From Mycolicibacterium litorale (GTDB lineage Bacteria; Actinomycetota; Actinomycetes; Mycobacteriales; Mycobacteriaceae): a stretch of DNA of 64,000 nucleotides. Shown here piece by piece: positions 24,391-33,671 of this stretch. The notes beneath the pieces were generated by a model. That model was given only the letters and a program-made list of their open reading frames with translations, was not told the DNA's origin and ran no database searches. Position numbers and translations under genes: made by a program. The stretch lies in the NCBI RefSeq assembly GCF_014218295.1, contig NZ_AP023287.1, positions 1,488,001-1,552,000 of the forward strand. The letters run 5' to 3'. Position 1 is the stretch's first letter; each line of letters starts with the position of its first letter.

Positions 24391-27300
24391 ATGACCGCAC
24401 CGGACGTCGAGTCACCCGCCTCCGACCGCACCGATCCCCGCACGCTGCTGGCACCGGGCAGCCGGGGGACGGTCCGCGTGCTCGGTGGTCCAGGGACGGG
24501 GAAGTCGACGCTGCTGGTCGACACCGCGGCCGCCCACATCGCCGCCGGTGCCGATCCGGAATCGGTTCTGCTGCTGACCGGTTCGGCTTCGCCGCGAGCG
24601 GCGGCGCGGGCGGCCGTGACGCGCAGACTGCTCGAGGGCGGCGTCCGTCAGGTGGTCCGGGAACCGTTGGTCCGCACCATCCACTCGTACGCCTTCGCGG
24701 TGCTGCGGCTGGCCGCCCAGCGCAACGGTGATCCGCCGCCGCGGCTGATCACCAGCGCCGAACAGGACGGCATCATCCGTGAACTGCTCGCCGGTGACCT
24801 GGAGGACGGCGACCGGTCCGCCGTCGCGTGGCCGGCCGCGCTGCGTCCCGCGCTGGCCACCGCCGGCTTCGCCACCGAACTGCGCGACCTGATGGCCCGG
24901 TGCACCGAGCGTGGGGTCGATCCCGTTGCGCTGCAACGGCTGGGCCGGCTGTCCCGCCGCCCGGAATGGGCGGCCGCAGGCCGGTTCGCGCAGGCCTACG
25001 AGCAGATCATGCTGTTGCGTTCCGCGGTCGGCATGGCCGCACCCCAGGCGACGACCCCCGCGCTCGGGGCGGCCGAACTCGTCGGCGCGGCCCTCGAGGC
25101 ACTGGCCATGGACGCCGACCTGCTCGCCGCCGAACGCGCCCGCATCGGTCTGCTGCTGGTGGACGACGCCCAGCACCTCGACCCGCAGGCCGCGCGGCTG
25201 GTCCGGGTGTTGGCCGCGGGTGCCGAGCTCACCGTCCTCGCCGGCGACCCCGACCAGTCGGTGTTCGGCTACCGCGGTGCCGACCCGACCCTGCTGCGCA
25301 CCGACGACGACGCCACCGTGACCCTCACCCGGTCACACCGCTGCGCGCCGGCGGTGGCGCGGGCGATCACCGGCATCGCGCGTCGTCTGCCGGGTCAGCG
25401 CGCCGAGGTCGTCGGCTCGGGTGGCGATGACGGTTCGGTGGCCGTGCGGGTGGCCGCCACCGCCCATGCGGAAGCGGCGCTGGTGGCCGACGCGCTGCGC
25501 CGCGCGCACCTCGTCGACGGGGTTCCGTGGCAGCACATGGCGGTGATCGTGCGCTCCCTGCCCCGGGCCGGTGCGTCGCTGGCGCGTGCCCTCACCGCGG
25601 CGGGGGTCCCCGTCGATCTGCCCGCGGGCGCACCGCTGGCCGACGAGCCCGCCGTGCGGGCGCTGCTGACGGTGCTCGAGGCCACCGCCGACGGATTGAC
25701 CGGCGCACAGGCCGAGGCACTGCTCGCCGGGCCGATCGGGCGCGTCGACCCCGTCACCATGCGCCAGCTCCGGCGGGCACTGCGCCGCGCCGACGGCAGC
25801 CGGCCGCCGCGGGACTTCGCCGATCTACTCGTCGCGGCCCTGAGCGGTCCGCCGCCGGAGGTGTCGGCGGAATTGCAGCGGCCGCTGGGCCGGGTGCGCG
25901 CGGTGCTGTCGGCCGCACACCGCAGCGTCGAGGACGGGCTCGACCCGCGGCACACACTGTGGCAGGCGTGGCACCGCAGCGGTCTGCAGCGCCGGTGGCT
26001 GGCGGCCAGCGAACGCGGCGGAACCGCGGGCGCTCAGGCCGACCGTGACCTCGATGCGGTCACCGCCCTGTTCGACGTCGCCGACCAGTACGTCACGCGG
26101 ACGACGGGCGCGTCGCTGCGCGGCTTCCTCGACCACGTGGCGGCCCTCGGCCTGCCTCCCGTCCGTCGCGGTGAGCGGACGGCGCCGGAGGCGGTGTCGG
26201 TGCTCAGCGCGCACGCCGCGCTGGCCGGCGAATGGGACGTGGTGGTGATCGCCGGCCTTCAGGAAGGATTGTGGCCCAACACGATTCCCCGCGGTGGCGT
26301 CCTGGGCACCCAACGGCTCGTCGACATGCTCGACGGTGTGGTCGATTCCGCCGACGCCGCGGTGTCGACGCGCGCACCGCTGCTCGCCGAGGAACGCCGT
26401 CTGCTGATCGCCGCACTCGGCCGCGCGCGGCGCCGCGTCCTGGTGACCGCCGTCGACAGCGAGTGCGGGGACGAGGCGATGCTTCCGTCGCCGTTCTGCC
26501 AGGAACTGGCCGCGCTGTCCACCGACCCGGCTGACGGTCCTGCCGTGCCGGTGCGGGCGCCGCGGGTTCTCGCACCGGCCGCACTGGTGGGGCGGTTGCG
26601 CGCGGTGGTCTGCGCTCCGGACGGTGCCGTCGACGACGCGGCGCGTGAGTGCGCGGCCGCGCAATTGGCCCGGCTCGCGGCGGCGGGTGTGCCCGGCGCC
26701 GACCCCGCCCAGTGGCACGCGATGACGACGCTGTCCACCGACGAACCGCTGTGGGCTGACGAACAGCAGGTCGTCACGCTCTCCCCATCGACGCTGCAGA
26801 CGCTCACCGACTGTCCGCTGCGCTGGTTGCTCGAACGCCACGGCGGGCGCGACGGCCGCGATGTCCGCTCGGCCGTCGGGTCGCTGCTGCACGCGCTGGT
26901 GTCCGATTCCGGCCGCACCGAGAGCCAGCTCCTCAACGACCTCGAACGGGTCTGGGGCTACCTGCCGTTCGAGGCGGACTGGTACGCCACCAACGAGCTG
27001 ACACGCCACCAGGCGATGCTGTCGGCGTTCGAACAGTGGCGGGCCCAGACGCGCCGTCAGCTCACGGAGATCGGCACCGAGATCGACGTCGACGGCGTCA
27101 TCTGCGAAGCGGAGGACGGTACGCCTGCGGTCCGGGTGCGCGGCCGCCTCGACCGGCTGGAGCGCGACAACGCCGGCCGGCTGGTGGTCGTGGACATCAA
27201 GACCGGTAAGAGCCCGGTGACCAAGGACGATGCCCAGCGGCACGCCCAGCTGGCGATGTACCAGCTGGCCGTCGCGGCGGGTCTGCTCGCCGACGGGGAT

Positions 27301-27531
27301 GTTCCCGGCGGCGGCAAACTCGTCTACCTGGGCAAGTGCGGCGCCGCCGGGCCCACCGAGCGCGAGCAGGACGCGATGACCGACGACACTGTGGCACAGT
27401 GGCGCCGCGACGTCGGCGAGGCCGCCGCCGCGACCCGCGGGCCCTCGTACGTCGCGCGGGTCAACGACAGCTGTGCGCACTGCCCGGTGCGCAGCAGCTG
27501 CCCCGCCCAGGCCGCAGGAGAGCGCGCATGA
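24391..27531 (+). CDS. adnA: AdnA subunit of the AdnAB helicase-nuclease
   Basis: 1046-residue UvrD-like motor with C-terminal RecB-type nuclease, half of the mycobacterial AdnAB complex that resects DNA double-strand breaks. Walker A is GGPGTGKST (about residues 32-40), and motif II-like VDDAQHL and GDPDQSVFGYRGADP follow. The nuclease has DIKTGK (D935, K937). C-terminal cysteines in CAHCPVRSSC plus the upstream DCPLRWLLE Cys form the Fe-S staple typical of AddB/RecB-like nucleases. Start ATG 24391, giving about the same length as AdnA of M. smegmatis. Stop overlaps adnB (ATGA). Confidence 0.93.
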   Translation: MTAPDVESPASDRTDPRTLLAPGSRGTVRVLGGPGTGKSTLLVDTAAAHIAAGADPESVLLLTGSASPRAAARAAVTRRLLEGGVRQVVREPLVRTIHSYAFAVLRLAAQRNGDPPPRLITSAEQDGIIRELLAGDLEDGDRSAVAWPAALRPALATAGFATELRDLMARCTERGVDPVALQRLGRLSRRPEWAAAGRFAQAYEQIMLLRSAVGMAAPQATTPALGAAELVGAALEALAMDADLLAAERARIGLLLVDDAQHLDPQAARLVRVLAAGAELTVLAGDPDQSVFGYRGADPTLLRTDDDATVTLTRSHRCAPAVARAITGIARRLPGQRAEVVGSGGDDGSVAVRVAATAHAEAALVADALRRAHLVDGVPWQHMAVIVRSLPRAGASLARALTAAGVPVDLPAGAPLADEPAVRALLTVLEATADGLTGAQAEALLAGPIGRVDPVTMRQLRRALRRADGSRPPRDFADLLVAALSGPPPEVSAELQRPLGRVRAVLSAAHRSVEDGLDPRHTLWQAWHRSGLQRRWLAASERGGTAGAQADRDLDAVTALFDVADQYVTRTTGASLRGFLDHVAALGLPPVRRGERTAPEAVSVLSAHAALAGEWDVVVIAGLQEGLWPNTIPRGGVLGTQRLVDMLDGVVDSADAAVSTRAPLLAEERRLLIAALGRARRRVLVTAVDSECGDEAMLPSPFCQELAALSTDPADGPAVPVRAPRVLAPAALVGRLRAVVCAPDGAVDDAARECAAAQLARLAAAGVPGADPAQWHAMTTLSTDEPLWADEQQVVTLSPSTLQTLTDCPLRWLLERHGGRDGRDVRSAVGSLLHALVSDSGRTESQLLNDLERVWGYLPFEADWYATNELTRHQAMLSAFEQWRAQTRRQLTEIGTEIDVDGVICEAEDGTPAVRVRGRLDRLERDNAGRLVVVDIKTGKSPVTKDDAQRHAQLAMYQLAVAAGLLADGDVPGGGKLVYLGKCGAAGPTEREQDAMTDDTVAQWRRDVGEAAAATRGPSYVARVNDSCAHCPVRSSCPAQAAGERA

Positions 27532-30500
27532 ACCCTCGATACAGCCCGGCCGAATTGGCCTCGGCGCTCGGACTTTTCGCCCCGACCGAGGAGCAGGCGG
27601 CGGTGATCGCCGCACCGCCGGGGCCGGTGGTGGTGATCGCGGGTGCCGGCGCGGGCAAGACCGAGACGATGGCCGCGCGCGTGGTGTGGCTGGTCGCCAA
27701 CGGTTTCGCGACGCCGGGACAGGTCCTCGGTCTGACCTTCACCCGCAAGGCCGCAGGTCAACTGCTGCGCCGCGTCCGCACCCGGCTGGCCCGGCTGGCC
27801 GGAGCCGGGCTGGTGCCCGCGGCCGCAGCGGGCCTCGACGCCGCCGACGATCCGCCGACGGTCAGCACGTACCACGCCTTCGCCGGCACGCTGCTGCGCG
27901 AACACGGGCTGCTGCTGCCGATCGAGCCCGAGACCCGCCTCGTCGGGGCGACCGAGTTGTGGCAGCTCGCCCACTCCGTGGTGTGTGAGCATCCCGGCCC
28001 GCTCGAGATTGACAAGACCCCGGCGGCGGTCACCTCGATGGTGCTGCGACTGGCCGGTCAGCTCGCCGAACACCTCGTCGACACCGACGATCTGCGCGAC
28101 ACCCACCTCGAACTCGAACGGCTGGTGCACACGCTGCCCGCCGGGCCGTATCAACGCGACCGGGGGCCGAGCCAGTGGCTGCTGCGGATGCTCGCCACCC
28201 AGACCGAACGCACCGAACTCATCCCGCTGATCGACGCGCTGCACCGGCGGATGCAGGACGACAAGGTGATGGACTTCGGCATGCAGATGGCCGCCGCGGC
28301 CCGGCTCGCCGCCGCTTTCCCCCAGGTGGGTGCCCAACTGCGGAGCCGCTACCGGGTGGTGTTGCTCGACGAGTACCAGGACACCGGACACGCACAGCGG
28401 GTGGCGTTGTCGGCGTTGTTCGGCGGCGGTGTGGACGACGGCCTCGCCCTGACCGCCGTTGGTGATCCGATCCAGTCGATCTACGGCTGGCGCGGCGCGT
28501 CCGCGACGAACCTGCCCCGTTTCGCCACCGACTTTCCGCTGTCGGACGGCAGTCCCGCCCCCACTCTGGAGTTGCGCACCAGTTGGCGCAATCCGCCGAG
28601 CACTCTGCACCTGGCCAATGCGGTGTCGGCGGAGGCGCGACGGCGTTCGGTCGCGGTCCGTTCGCTGCGGCCCCGCCCGGGAGCCGAACCCGGGACCATC
28701 CGGCTGGCGTTGCTCAATGACGTTGCGATGGAGCGGCATTGGGTCGCCGACGAGGTCGCGCACCGCTACCATGCCGCGTGCGCCGAGGGGGAGGCGCCGC
28801 CGACCGCGGCGGTGCTGCTTCGCCGCAACGCCGATGCCGCGCCGATGGCCGAGGCGCTCACCGCCCGGGGTGTGCCCGTCGAGGTGGTCGGGCTGTCCGG
28901 TCTGCTCGGTGTCACCGAGGTCGCCGACGTGGTGGCGATGCTGCGTTTGGTGGCCGACCCCACCGCGGGTGCGGCGGCGATGCGCACCCTCACCGGCCCC
29001 CGGTGGCGGCTCGGCGGGCGCGACATCGCGGCGCTGTGGCGGCGCGCCGTCGACATCGACGACGCCGGGAGCGCGGGGCCGGACGCCACGGCGGCGCAGA
29101 TCGTCGCGCAGGCCGCACCGGACGCCGATGCGGCGTGCCTGGCGGACGCCATCTGTGATCCGGGCCCCGCCGACCGGTATTCGCCGGAGGGTTATCGCCG
29201 CATCGTCGCACTCGGCCGCGAATTGACCTCGCTGCGTGGGCATCTCGGGATGCCGCTGCCCGACCTGGTCACCGAGGTGCGGCGGGTTCTCGGGGTCGAC
29301 GCCGAAGTCCGCGCCGGTATGCCCGTGTCGGCGGGGTGGTCGGGTACCGAGCACCTCGATGCGTTCGTCGACGTGGTCGCGGACTACGCGAGCCGCCCCG
29401 GCGCCACGGTCGACGGATTGCTCGCCTATCTCGACGCCGCGATGGAGGTGGAGAACGGGCTCGCACCCGCCGATCTCGCGGTCTCGACGGAGCGGGTGCA
29501 GATCCTGACGGTCCACGCCGCCAAGGGCCTGGAGTGGCAGGTGGTGGCGGTGCCGCATCTGAGCGGACGCATCTTCCCGTCGACCGCGCAGACCCGCACC
29601 TGGTTGAGCGACCCGGCCGACCTGCCTCCGCTGTTGCGCGGCGACCGGGCGACCACCACCGACCACGGGGTTCCGGTGCTGGACACCTCCGATGTCAACG
29701 ACCGGAAGATGTTGGGCGACCGCATCAACGACCACAAGAGCCGCCTCGAGCAGCGCCGCGTCGACGAGGAACGTCGGCTGTTGTACGTGGCGCTGACCCG
29801 CGCCGAGGACACGCTGCTGCTGTCCGGCCATCACTGGGGTGGTACGGAGGGCAAACCGCGGGGTCCGTCGGAGTTCCTCGAGGAGCTCAAGGACATCATC
29901 GACCGGGCAGCCGGCGACGGGCACCCGTGCGGGGTGGTCGTCCAGTGGGCGCCCGCGCCCGCGGACGGTGAGAAGAACCCCTTGCGCGACAACGTCAAAG
30001 AGGTGCTCTGGCCGGCCGATCCGGCCGGTGACCGGCGCGCCGTCGTCGACCGCGGCGCCGACCTGGTGGCGTGTGCGATGGCCGGTGCGGCCACGACCGC
30101 CGACGACACCGACGACGCCGAGGACGTGGACGGCTGGGCGGCCGACGTCGACGCGCTGCTCGCCGAGCGGGAGCGCGCCGCGCAGAAGGCGCCGCTGAGG
30201 ATGCCCGGTGAGGTGTCGGTCAGCACGCTGGTCGACCTGAGCAGCGATCCGGACGCGGTGCTGTCGCGGTTGAATCGGCGGGTGCCCGTGCGTCCCGATC
30301 CGCACGCCTCACTCGGTACGGCGTTCCACGACTGGGTGCAGCGCTACTTCGGCGCCGAGCGGTTGTTCGACCTCGACGACCTCCCGGGGGCGGTCGACAG
30401 CGACACCAGGGCCCTCGAAGCCGAACAGCTCTCCGAACTGCAGACGGCGTTCATGGTGTCGCCGTGGGCGGCTCGCACACCGCTCGACGTGGAGGTGCCG

Positions 30501-30821
30501 TTCGACATGGTCATCGGCGAGACCATGGTGCGCGGTCGCATCGACGCGGTGTTCGCCGACGACGACGGCGGCGCCACGGTCGTCGACTGGAAGACCGGGG
30601 CACCGCCGGACACCCCCGCCGCCGCCGAGCACGCGGCGATCCAGCTCGGCGTCTACCGGCTGGCGTGGGCCGCGTTGAGTGGCTGTCCGGTCGAACGGGT
30701 CCGGGCGGCGTTCCACTACGTCCGGTCGGGCCGGACGGTGCGGCCCACCGATCTGCCCGACGTCGAGGATCTCGCGGCGCTGTTGCGCGGGCCGCAGCCG
30801 GCGGGTCAGGAGGCGCGGTAG
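27528..30821 (+). CDS. adnB: AdnB subunit of the AdnAB helicase-nuclease
   Basis: 1097-residue partner of AdnA, the leading motor of the complex. Walker A is AGAGAGKTET (about residues 37-46), with TFTRKAAGQLL (Ia), LDEYQDTGHAQ (II), GDPIQSIYGWRGA (III), [15 protein letters not shown] (V) and YVALTRAEDTLLL (VI). The nuclease domain has VVDWKTG (D1020, K1022). ATG 27528 overlaps the adnA stop by four bases. Its 3' end overlaps the convergent DoxX-like gene by 16 bp. Confidence 0.93.
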   Translation: MNPRYSPAELASALGLFAPTEEQAAVIAAPPGPVVVIAGAGAGKTETMAARVVWLVANGFATPGQVLGLTFTRKAAGQLLRRVRTRLARLAGAGLVPAAAAGLDAADDPPTVSTYHAFAGTLLREHGLLLPIEPETRLVGATELWQLAHSVVCEHPGPLEIDKTPAAVTSMVLRLAGQLAEHLVDTDDLRDTHLELERLVHTLPAGPYQRDRGPSQWLLRMLATQTERTELIPLIDALHRRMQDDKVMDFGMQMAAAARLAAAFPQVGAQLRSRYRVVLLDEYQDTGHAQRVALSALFGGGVDDGLALTAVGDPIQSIYGWRGASATNLPRFATDFPLSDGSPAPTLELRTSWRNPPSTLHLANAVSAEARRRSVAVRSLRPRPGAEPGTIRLALLNDVAMERHWVADEVAHRYHAACAEGEAPPTAAVLLRRNADAAPMAEALTARGVPVEVVGLSGLLGVTEVADVVAMLRLVADPTAGAAAMRTLTGPRWRLGGRDIAALWRRAVDIDDAGSAGPDATAAQIVAQAAPDADAACLADAICDPGPADRYSPEGYRRIVALGRELTSLRGHLGMPLPDLVTEVRRVLGVDAEVRAGMPVSAGWSGTEHLDAFVDVVADYASRPGATVDGLLAYLDAAMEVENGLAPADLAVSTERVQILTVHAAKGLEWQVVAVPHLSGRIFPSTAQTRTWLSDPADLPPLLRGDRATTTDHGVPVLDTSDVNDRKMLGDRINDHKSRLEQRRVDEERRLLYVALTRAEDTLLLSGHHWGGTEGKPRGPSEFLEELKDIIDRAAGDGHPCGVVVQWAPAPADGEKNPLRDNVKEVLWPADPAGDRRAVVDRGADLVACAMAGAATTADDTDDAEDVDGWAADVDALLAERERAAQKAPLRMPGEVSVSTLVDLSSDPDAVLSRLNRRVPVRPDPHASLGTAFHDWVQRYFGAERLFDLDDLPGAVDSDTRALEAEQLSELQTAFMVSPWAARTPLDVEVPFDMVIGETMVRGRIDAVFADDDGGATVVDWKTGAPPDTPAAAEHAAIQLGVYRLAWAALSGCPVERVRAAFHYVRSGRTVRPTDLPDVEDLAALLRGPQPAGQEAR

Positions 30822-31201
30822 ATCTTCAGCGCCTGCGTGATCATCGGGATCTGCAGCGGCAACCGCGCCAGCGCGACGAGGCGCATCGGCCACGGTTTGT
30901 CCCACCACAGCCGGACCATGTTGACGTTGCCGGGAAAGACCCCCACGTACAGCGCGACGGCCGCCAGCGAACCGGCCTTGCGTGTCCGGGGCGCCGCCAG
31001 CGCGGCGGCGACGCCGAGTTCGGCCAGCCCCGAGGCGTAGGTGTAAAACCGCGGGCTGCCGGGCAATTCCGCCGGGATGATGCCGTCGAAGGGTTTGGGT
31101 GCGATGAAGTGCAGGGTGCCGATGCCGACCAGCATTGCCGCCATGCGCTTGGCGAGTTTCGGCCCGGCGTCGCGCTGCAGTACGGCTGAGGGGGAGGTCA
31201 T
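30806..31201 (-). CDS. DoxX-like membrane protein
   Basis: 131-residue small membrane protein of the DoxX/DUF4345-like type, with about three to four hydrophobic helices (LVGIGTLHFIAPKPFDGIIP, YTYASGLAELGVAAALAA, AGSLAAVALYVGVF). The family's HF(I)xP motif is visible near the N-terminus. DoxX-type proteins are linked to thiosulfate oxidation and, in mycobacteria, to redox homeostasis, but the role here is unknown. ATG 31201 chosen; longer in-frame version is a shadow over the channel gene's upstream region. Confidence 0.8.
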   Translation of the reverse strand: MTSPSAVLQRDAGPKLAKRMAAMLVGIGTLHFIAPKPFDGIIPAELPGSPRFYTYASGLAELGVAAALAAPRTRKAGSLAAVALYVGVFPGNVNMVRLWWDKPWPMRLVALARLPLQIPMITQALKIYRAS

Positions 31202-31247
31202 GAGTACATTGTGCTGGTGCGGCAGCCCCAACCGGTGACGGACCCTC

Positions 31248-32342
31248 GTGGCTAAGGGACCTCTGCGGCGACGCCTCGCCGCCATCGAGCAGGACCTGAC
31301 GAGCCAGCCAGACGCGGCGCTGGTGGATGTCCTGCGTATCCCCGAACCGTTCATCAGCCCGACGCAGCGCATCATCCGGCGCATCATCTACGCGGCCGGC
31401 GCGCTGTTCGCGGCGGTGATCATCGTCTACCTCGACCGCCACGGCTACCGCGACATCGAGAGCTCCCCGGAGGCCAGCGACCCGCTGTCGTTCCTCGACT
31501 GCGTGTACTACGCGACGGTGTCGCTGTCGACCACCGGCTACGGCGACATCACGCCGGTAACCGAGTCGGCCCGGCTGATCAACGTCCTGGTGATCACGCC
31601 GCTGCGGGTGGCGTTCCTGATCGTGCTGATCGGTACCACGGTGGAGACGCTCACCAGCCAGTCGCGCCAGGCGTTGAAGATCCAGCGATGGAGGAGCAGA
31701 GTGCGCAATCACACCGTGGTCATCGGCTACGGCACCAAGGGCCGCACGGCGGTGGCCGCGATGGTCGGTGACGAGGTCGCGCCCGCCGACATCGTGGTCG
31801 TGGACGAGAACGCCACGGCGCTGGAGCGGGCCAGGAGTGCCGGCCTGGTCACCGTGCACGGCGACGCGACCAAGGCCGAGGTGTTGCGGTTGGCGAGTGC
31901 GCAGCACGCCAAGTCGATCATCGTCGCCACCGACAACGACGCCAGCGCGGTGCTCGTCACGCTCACGGCCCGTGAACTCGCACCCAACGCGAAGATCATC
32001 GCCGCCGCCCGTGAGGCCGAGAACCAGCATCTGCTGCGCCAGTCGGGGGCCGACTCGACGGTGGTCTCGTCGGAGACGGCGGGCCGCCTGCTGGGCATCG
32101 CCACGCAGACACCGAGCGTGGTCGAGATGATGGAGGATCTGCTGACCCCGGACGCGGGATTCGCGATCGCCGAACGCGAGGTCACGCCCAAGGAGGTCGG
32201 CGGTTCACCGCGGCATCTGCACGACATCGTGCTCGGCGTGGTGCGCAACGGCGGACTGGTGCGGGTCGACGCGCCGGAGGTCGACGCCCTGGAGAACGGC
32301 GACCGCCTGCTCTACATCCGCAGCGCCGACGGCGAGCGATGA
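31248..32342 (+). CDS. Two-helix potassium channel with RCK domain
   Basis: 364-residue ion channel (Rv3200c-like). Two transmembrane helices (about residues 43-63 and 108-128) flank the pore loop with the selectivity sequence STTGYGDITPV (about residues 92-102). A cytosolic TrkA-N/RCK domain begins VVIGYGTKGRTAVAAMVGDE, binds a nucleotide (GxGxxG), and is followed by a TrkA-C domain. Likely a K+ channel gated by the cytosolic domain. GTG 31248. The nudC start overlaps its stop by four bases, indicating an operon. Confidence 0.9.
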   Translation: MAKGPLRRRLAAIEQDLTSQPDAALVDVLRIPEPFISPTQRIIRRIIYAAGALFAAVIIVYLDRHGYRDIESSPEASDPLSFLDCVYYATVSLSTTGYGDITPVTESARLINVLVITPLRVAFLIVLIGTTVETLTSQSRQALKIQRWRSRVRNHTVVIGYGTKGRTAVAAMVGDEVAPADIVVVDENATALERARSAGLVTVHGDATKAEVLRLASAQHAKSIIVATDNDASAVLVTLTARELAPNAKIIAAAREAENQHLLRQSGADSTVVSSETAGRLLGIATQTPSVVEMMEDLLTPDAGFAIAEREVTPKEVGGSPRHLHDIVLGVVRNGGLVRVDAPEVDALENGDRLLYIRSADGER

Positions 32343-33271
32343 GCCGATTCGAGGCGCTGCGCAACATCCCCCTGTTGTCGCGGGTCGGCGCGGACCGGGC
32401 CGACGAGGTGCGCACCGACGTCGATGCGGCGGCGGCCGGATGGCCCGATGCGCTGCTGCTGCGGGTGGACCGCCGCAACCAGGTGCTGATCTCGGATGGG
32501 CAGGTGGTGCTGGGACCGGCGAGCGCACTCGGCGACACACCCCCCGACCACGCCGTCTTCCTCGGCCGGCTGCGCGACGGCCGCCACGTCTGGGGCGTCC
32601 GCGCCGGCTTGGAGCCGCCCGAGGACGGCGCCGACGTCCAGGTGCTCGACCTGCGGCGGGCCGGCGAGATCTTCGACGACACCAGCGCGCAGCTGGTGGC
32701 CACCGCGACGGCGCTGCTCAACTGGCACGATCAGGCGCGGTTCAGCCCGGTCGACGGCACACCCACGAAAGTGGCGAGGGCGGGCTGGGCGCGGGTGAAC
32801 CCGCTGACCGGCCAGGAGCACTTCCCCCGCATCGATCCCGCGGTGATCTGCCTGGTGCACGACGGCCACGACCGGGCCGTGCTGGCTCGTCAGGCCGTGT
32901 GGCCGCAGCGGCTGTTCTCGATCCTCGCGGGATTCGTCGAGGCGGGGGAGTCCTTCGAGACCTGCGTGGTGCGCGAGATCGCCGAGGAGGTCGGGCTGAC
33001 GGTGACCGACGTGCGGTACCTGGGGAGTCAGCCGTGGCCGTTCCCGCGGTCGCTCATGGTGGGGTTCCACGCCGTCGCCGACCCGGAGCAGCCGTTCGCG
33101 TTCACCGACGGCGAGATCGCCGAGGCCGGGTGGTTCACCCGCGAGGAGATCCGCTCCGCCCTGGCCGAGGGCGACTGGAACGCCGCGGGCGGCTCGTCGT
33201 CGCGGCTGCTGCTGCCCGGTTCGATCTCGATCGCGCGCGAGATCATCGAGTCGTGGGCGTTCGCCGACTGA
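32339..33271 (+). CDS. nudC: NAD(H) pyrophosphatase NudC
   Basis: 310-residue Nudix hydrolase cleaving NADH/NAD+ to NMN(H) and AMP, and able to remove NAD caps from RNA in its family. The Nudix box starts GFVEAGESFETCVVRE and continues IAEEVGL (about residues 199-221), and the NudC signature SQPWPFPRS follows. The central segment where E. coli NudC has its Cys4 zinc ribbon has no cysteines here (it reads TPTKVARAGWARVNPLTGQE), so this branch appears zinc-free. ATG 32339 overlaps the channel gene stop. Confidence 0.92.
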   Translation: MSRFEALRNIPLLSRVGADRADEVRTDVDAAAAGWPDALLLRVDRRNQVLISDGQVVLGPASALGDTPPDHAVFLGRLRDGRHVWGVRAGLEPPEDGADVQVLDLRRAGEIFDDTSAQLVATATALLNWHDQARFSPVDGTPTKVARAGWARVNPLTGQEHFPRIDPAVICLVHDGHDRAVLARQAVWPQRLFSILAGFVEAGESFETCVVREIAEEVGLTVTDVRYLGSQPWPFPRSLMVGFHAVADPEQPFAFTDGEIAEAGWFTREEIRSALAEGDWNAAGGSSSRLLLPGSISIAREIIESWAFAD

Positions 33272-33275
33272 CCGC

Positions 33276-33323
33276 CGAAACGAACAAACGGGCGCCAAAG
33301 TGCGAGAGGATCGCGCCGTTTCG
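33276..33323. terminator. Hairpin between convergent nudC and mycoredoxin genes
   Basis: AAACGGGCGC (33286-33295) pairs with GCGCCGTTT (33313-33321) with one bulge, and CGAAACG (33276-33282) pairs with CGTTTCG (33317-33323) as an alternative. It is placed between two convergent stops (33271 and 33341), fitting a bidirectional terminator. Seen in sequence; strength not known. Confidence 0.5.
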
Positions 33324-33340
33324 TCGATCTCGGCGAGGGG

Positions 33341-33589
33341 TCAGCGGCCGAGTTTGGCCTTGACGTCCTTGATGCTCGGATTCGTCAGCGCCGAACCGTC
33401 GGGGAACTTCACCGTCGGCACGGTCTGGTTACCGCCGTTGACCGACATCACGAACTCCGCCGCCGCGGGGTCGCTCTCGATGTCGACCTCGGTCCACGGG
33501 ATGCCCTCGGCCTGCAGCGCCTTCTTCAGCCGCACGCAGTAGCCGCACCACGTGGTGGTGTACATGGTCAGGGTGTCAGCAGCAGTCAT
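33341..33589 (-). CDS. mrx1: Mycoredoxin-1 (glutaredoxin-like)
   Basis: 82-residue thioredoxin-fold protein with CGYC (C15-C18) after MYTTTW and the cis-Pro in QTVPTVKF. Matches Rv3198A, the mycothiol-dependent reductant that removes mycothiol from proteins (S-mycothiolation) and works with mycothione reductase. The ATG at 33589 is preceded by a divergent region shared with uvrD2. An in-frame extension to 33949 is a shadow over uvrD2. Confidence 0.93.
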   Translation of the reverse strand: MTAADTLTMYTTTWCGYCVRLKKALQAEGIPWTEVDIESDPAAAEFVMSVNGGNQTVPTVKFPDGSALTNPSIKDVKAKLGR

Positions 33590-33671
33590 AAGGACTGCAA
33601 CGTTACCGATCGCCCCGACATGCCCGACACGGACCGGGCGGTTGTCGGTGCGCCCTGCCAAGATGGGTCCC

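Noticed and set aside
27324..30305. 993-codon minus-strand frame opposite adnB
   Set aside because: High GC leaves few stop codons antisense to real genes. The residues are Arg/His/Gln-rich with no family pattern, while the plus strand has every helicase motif.
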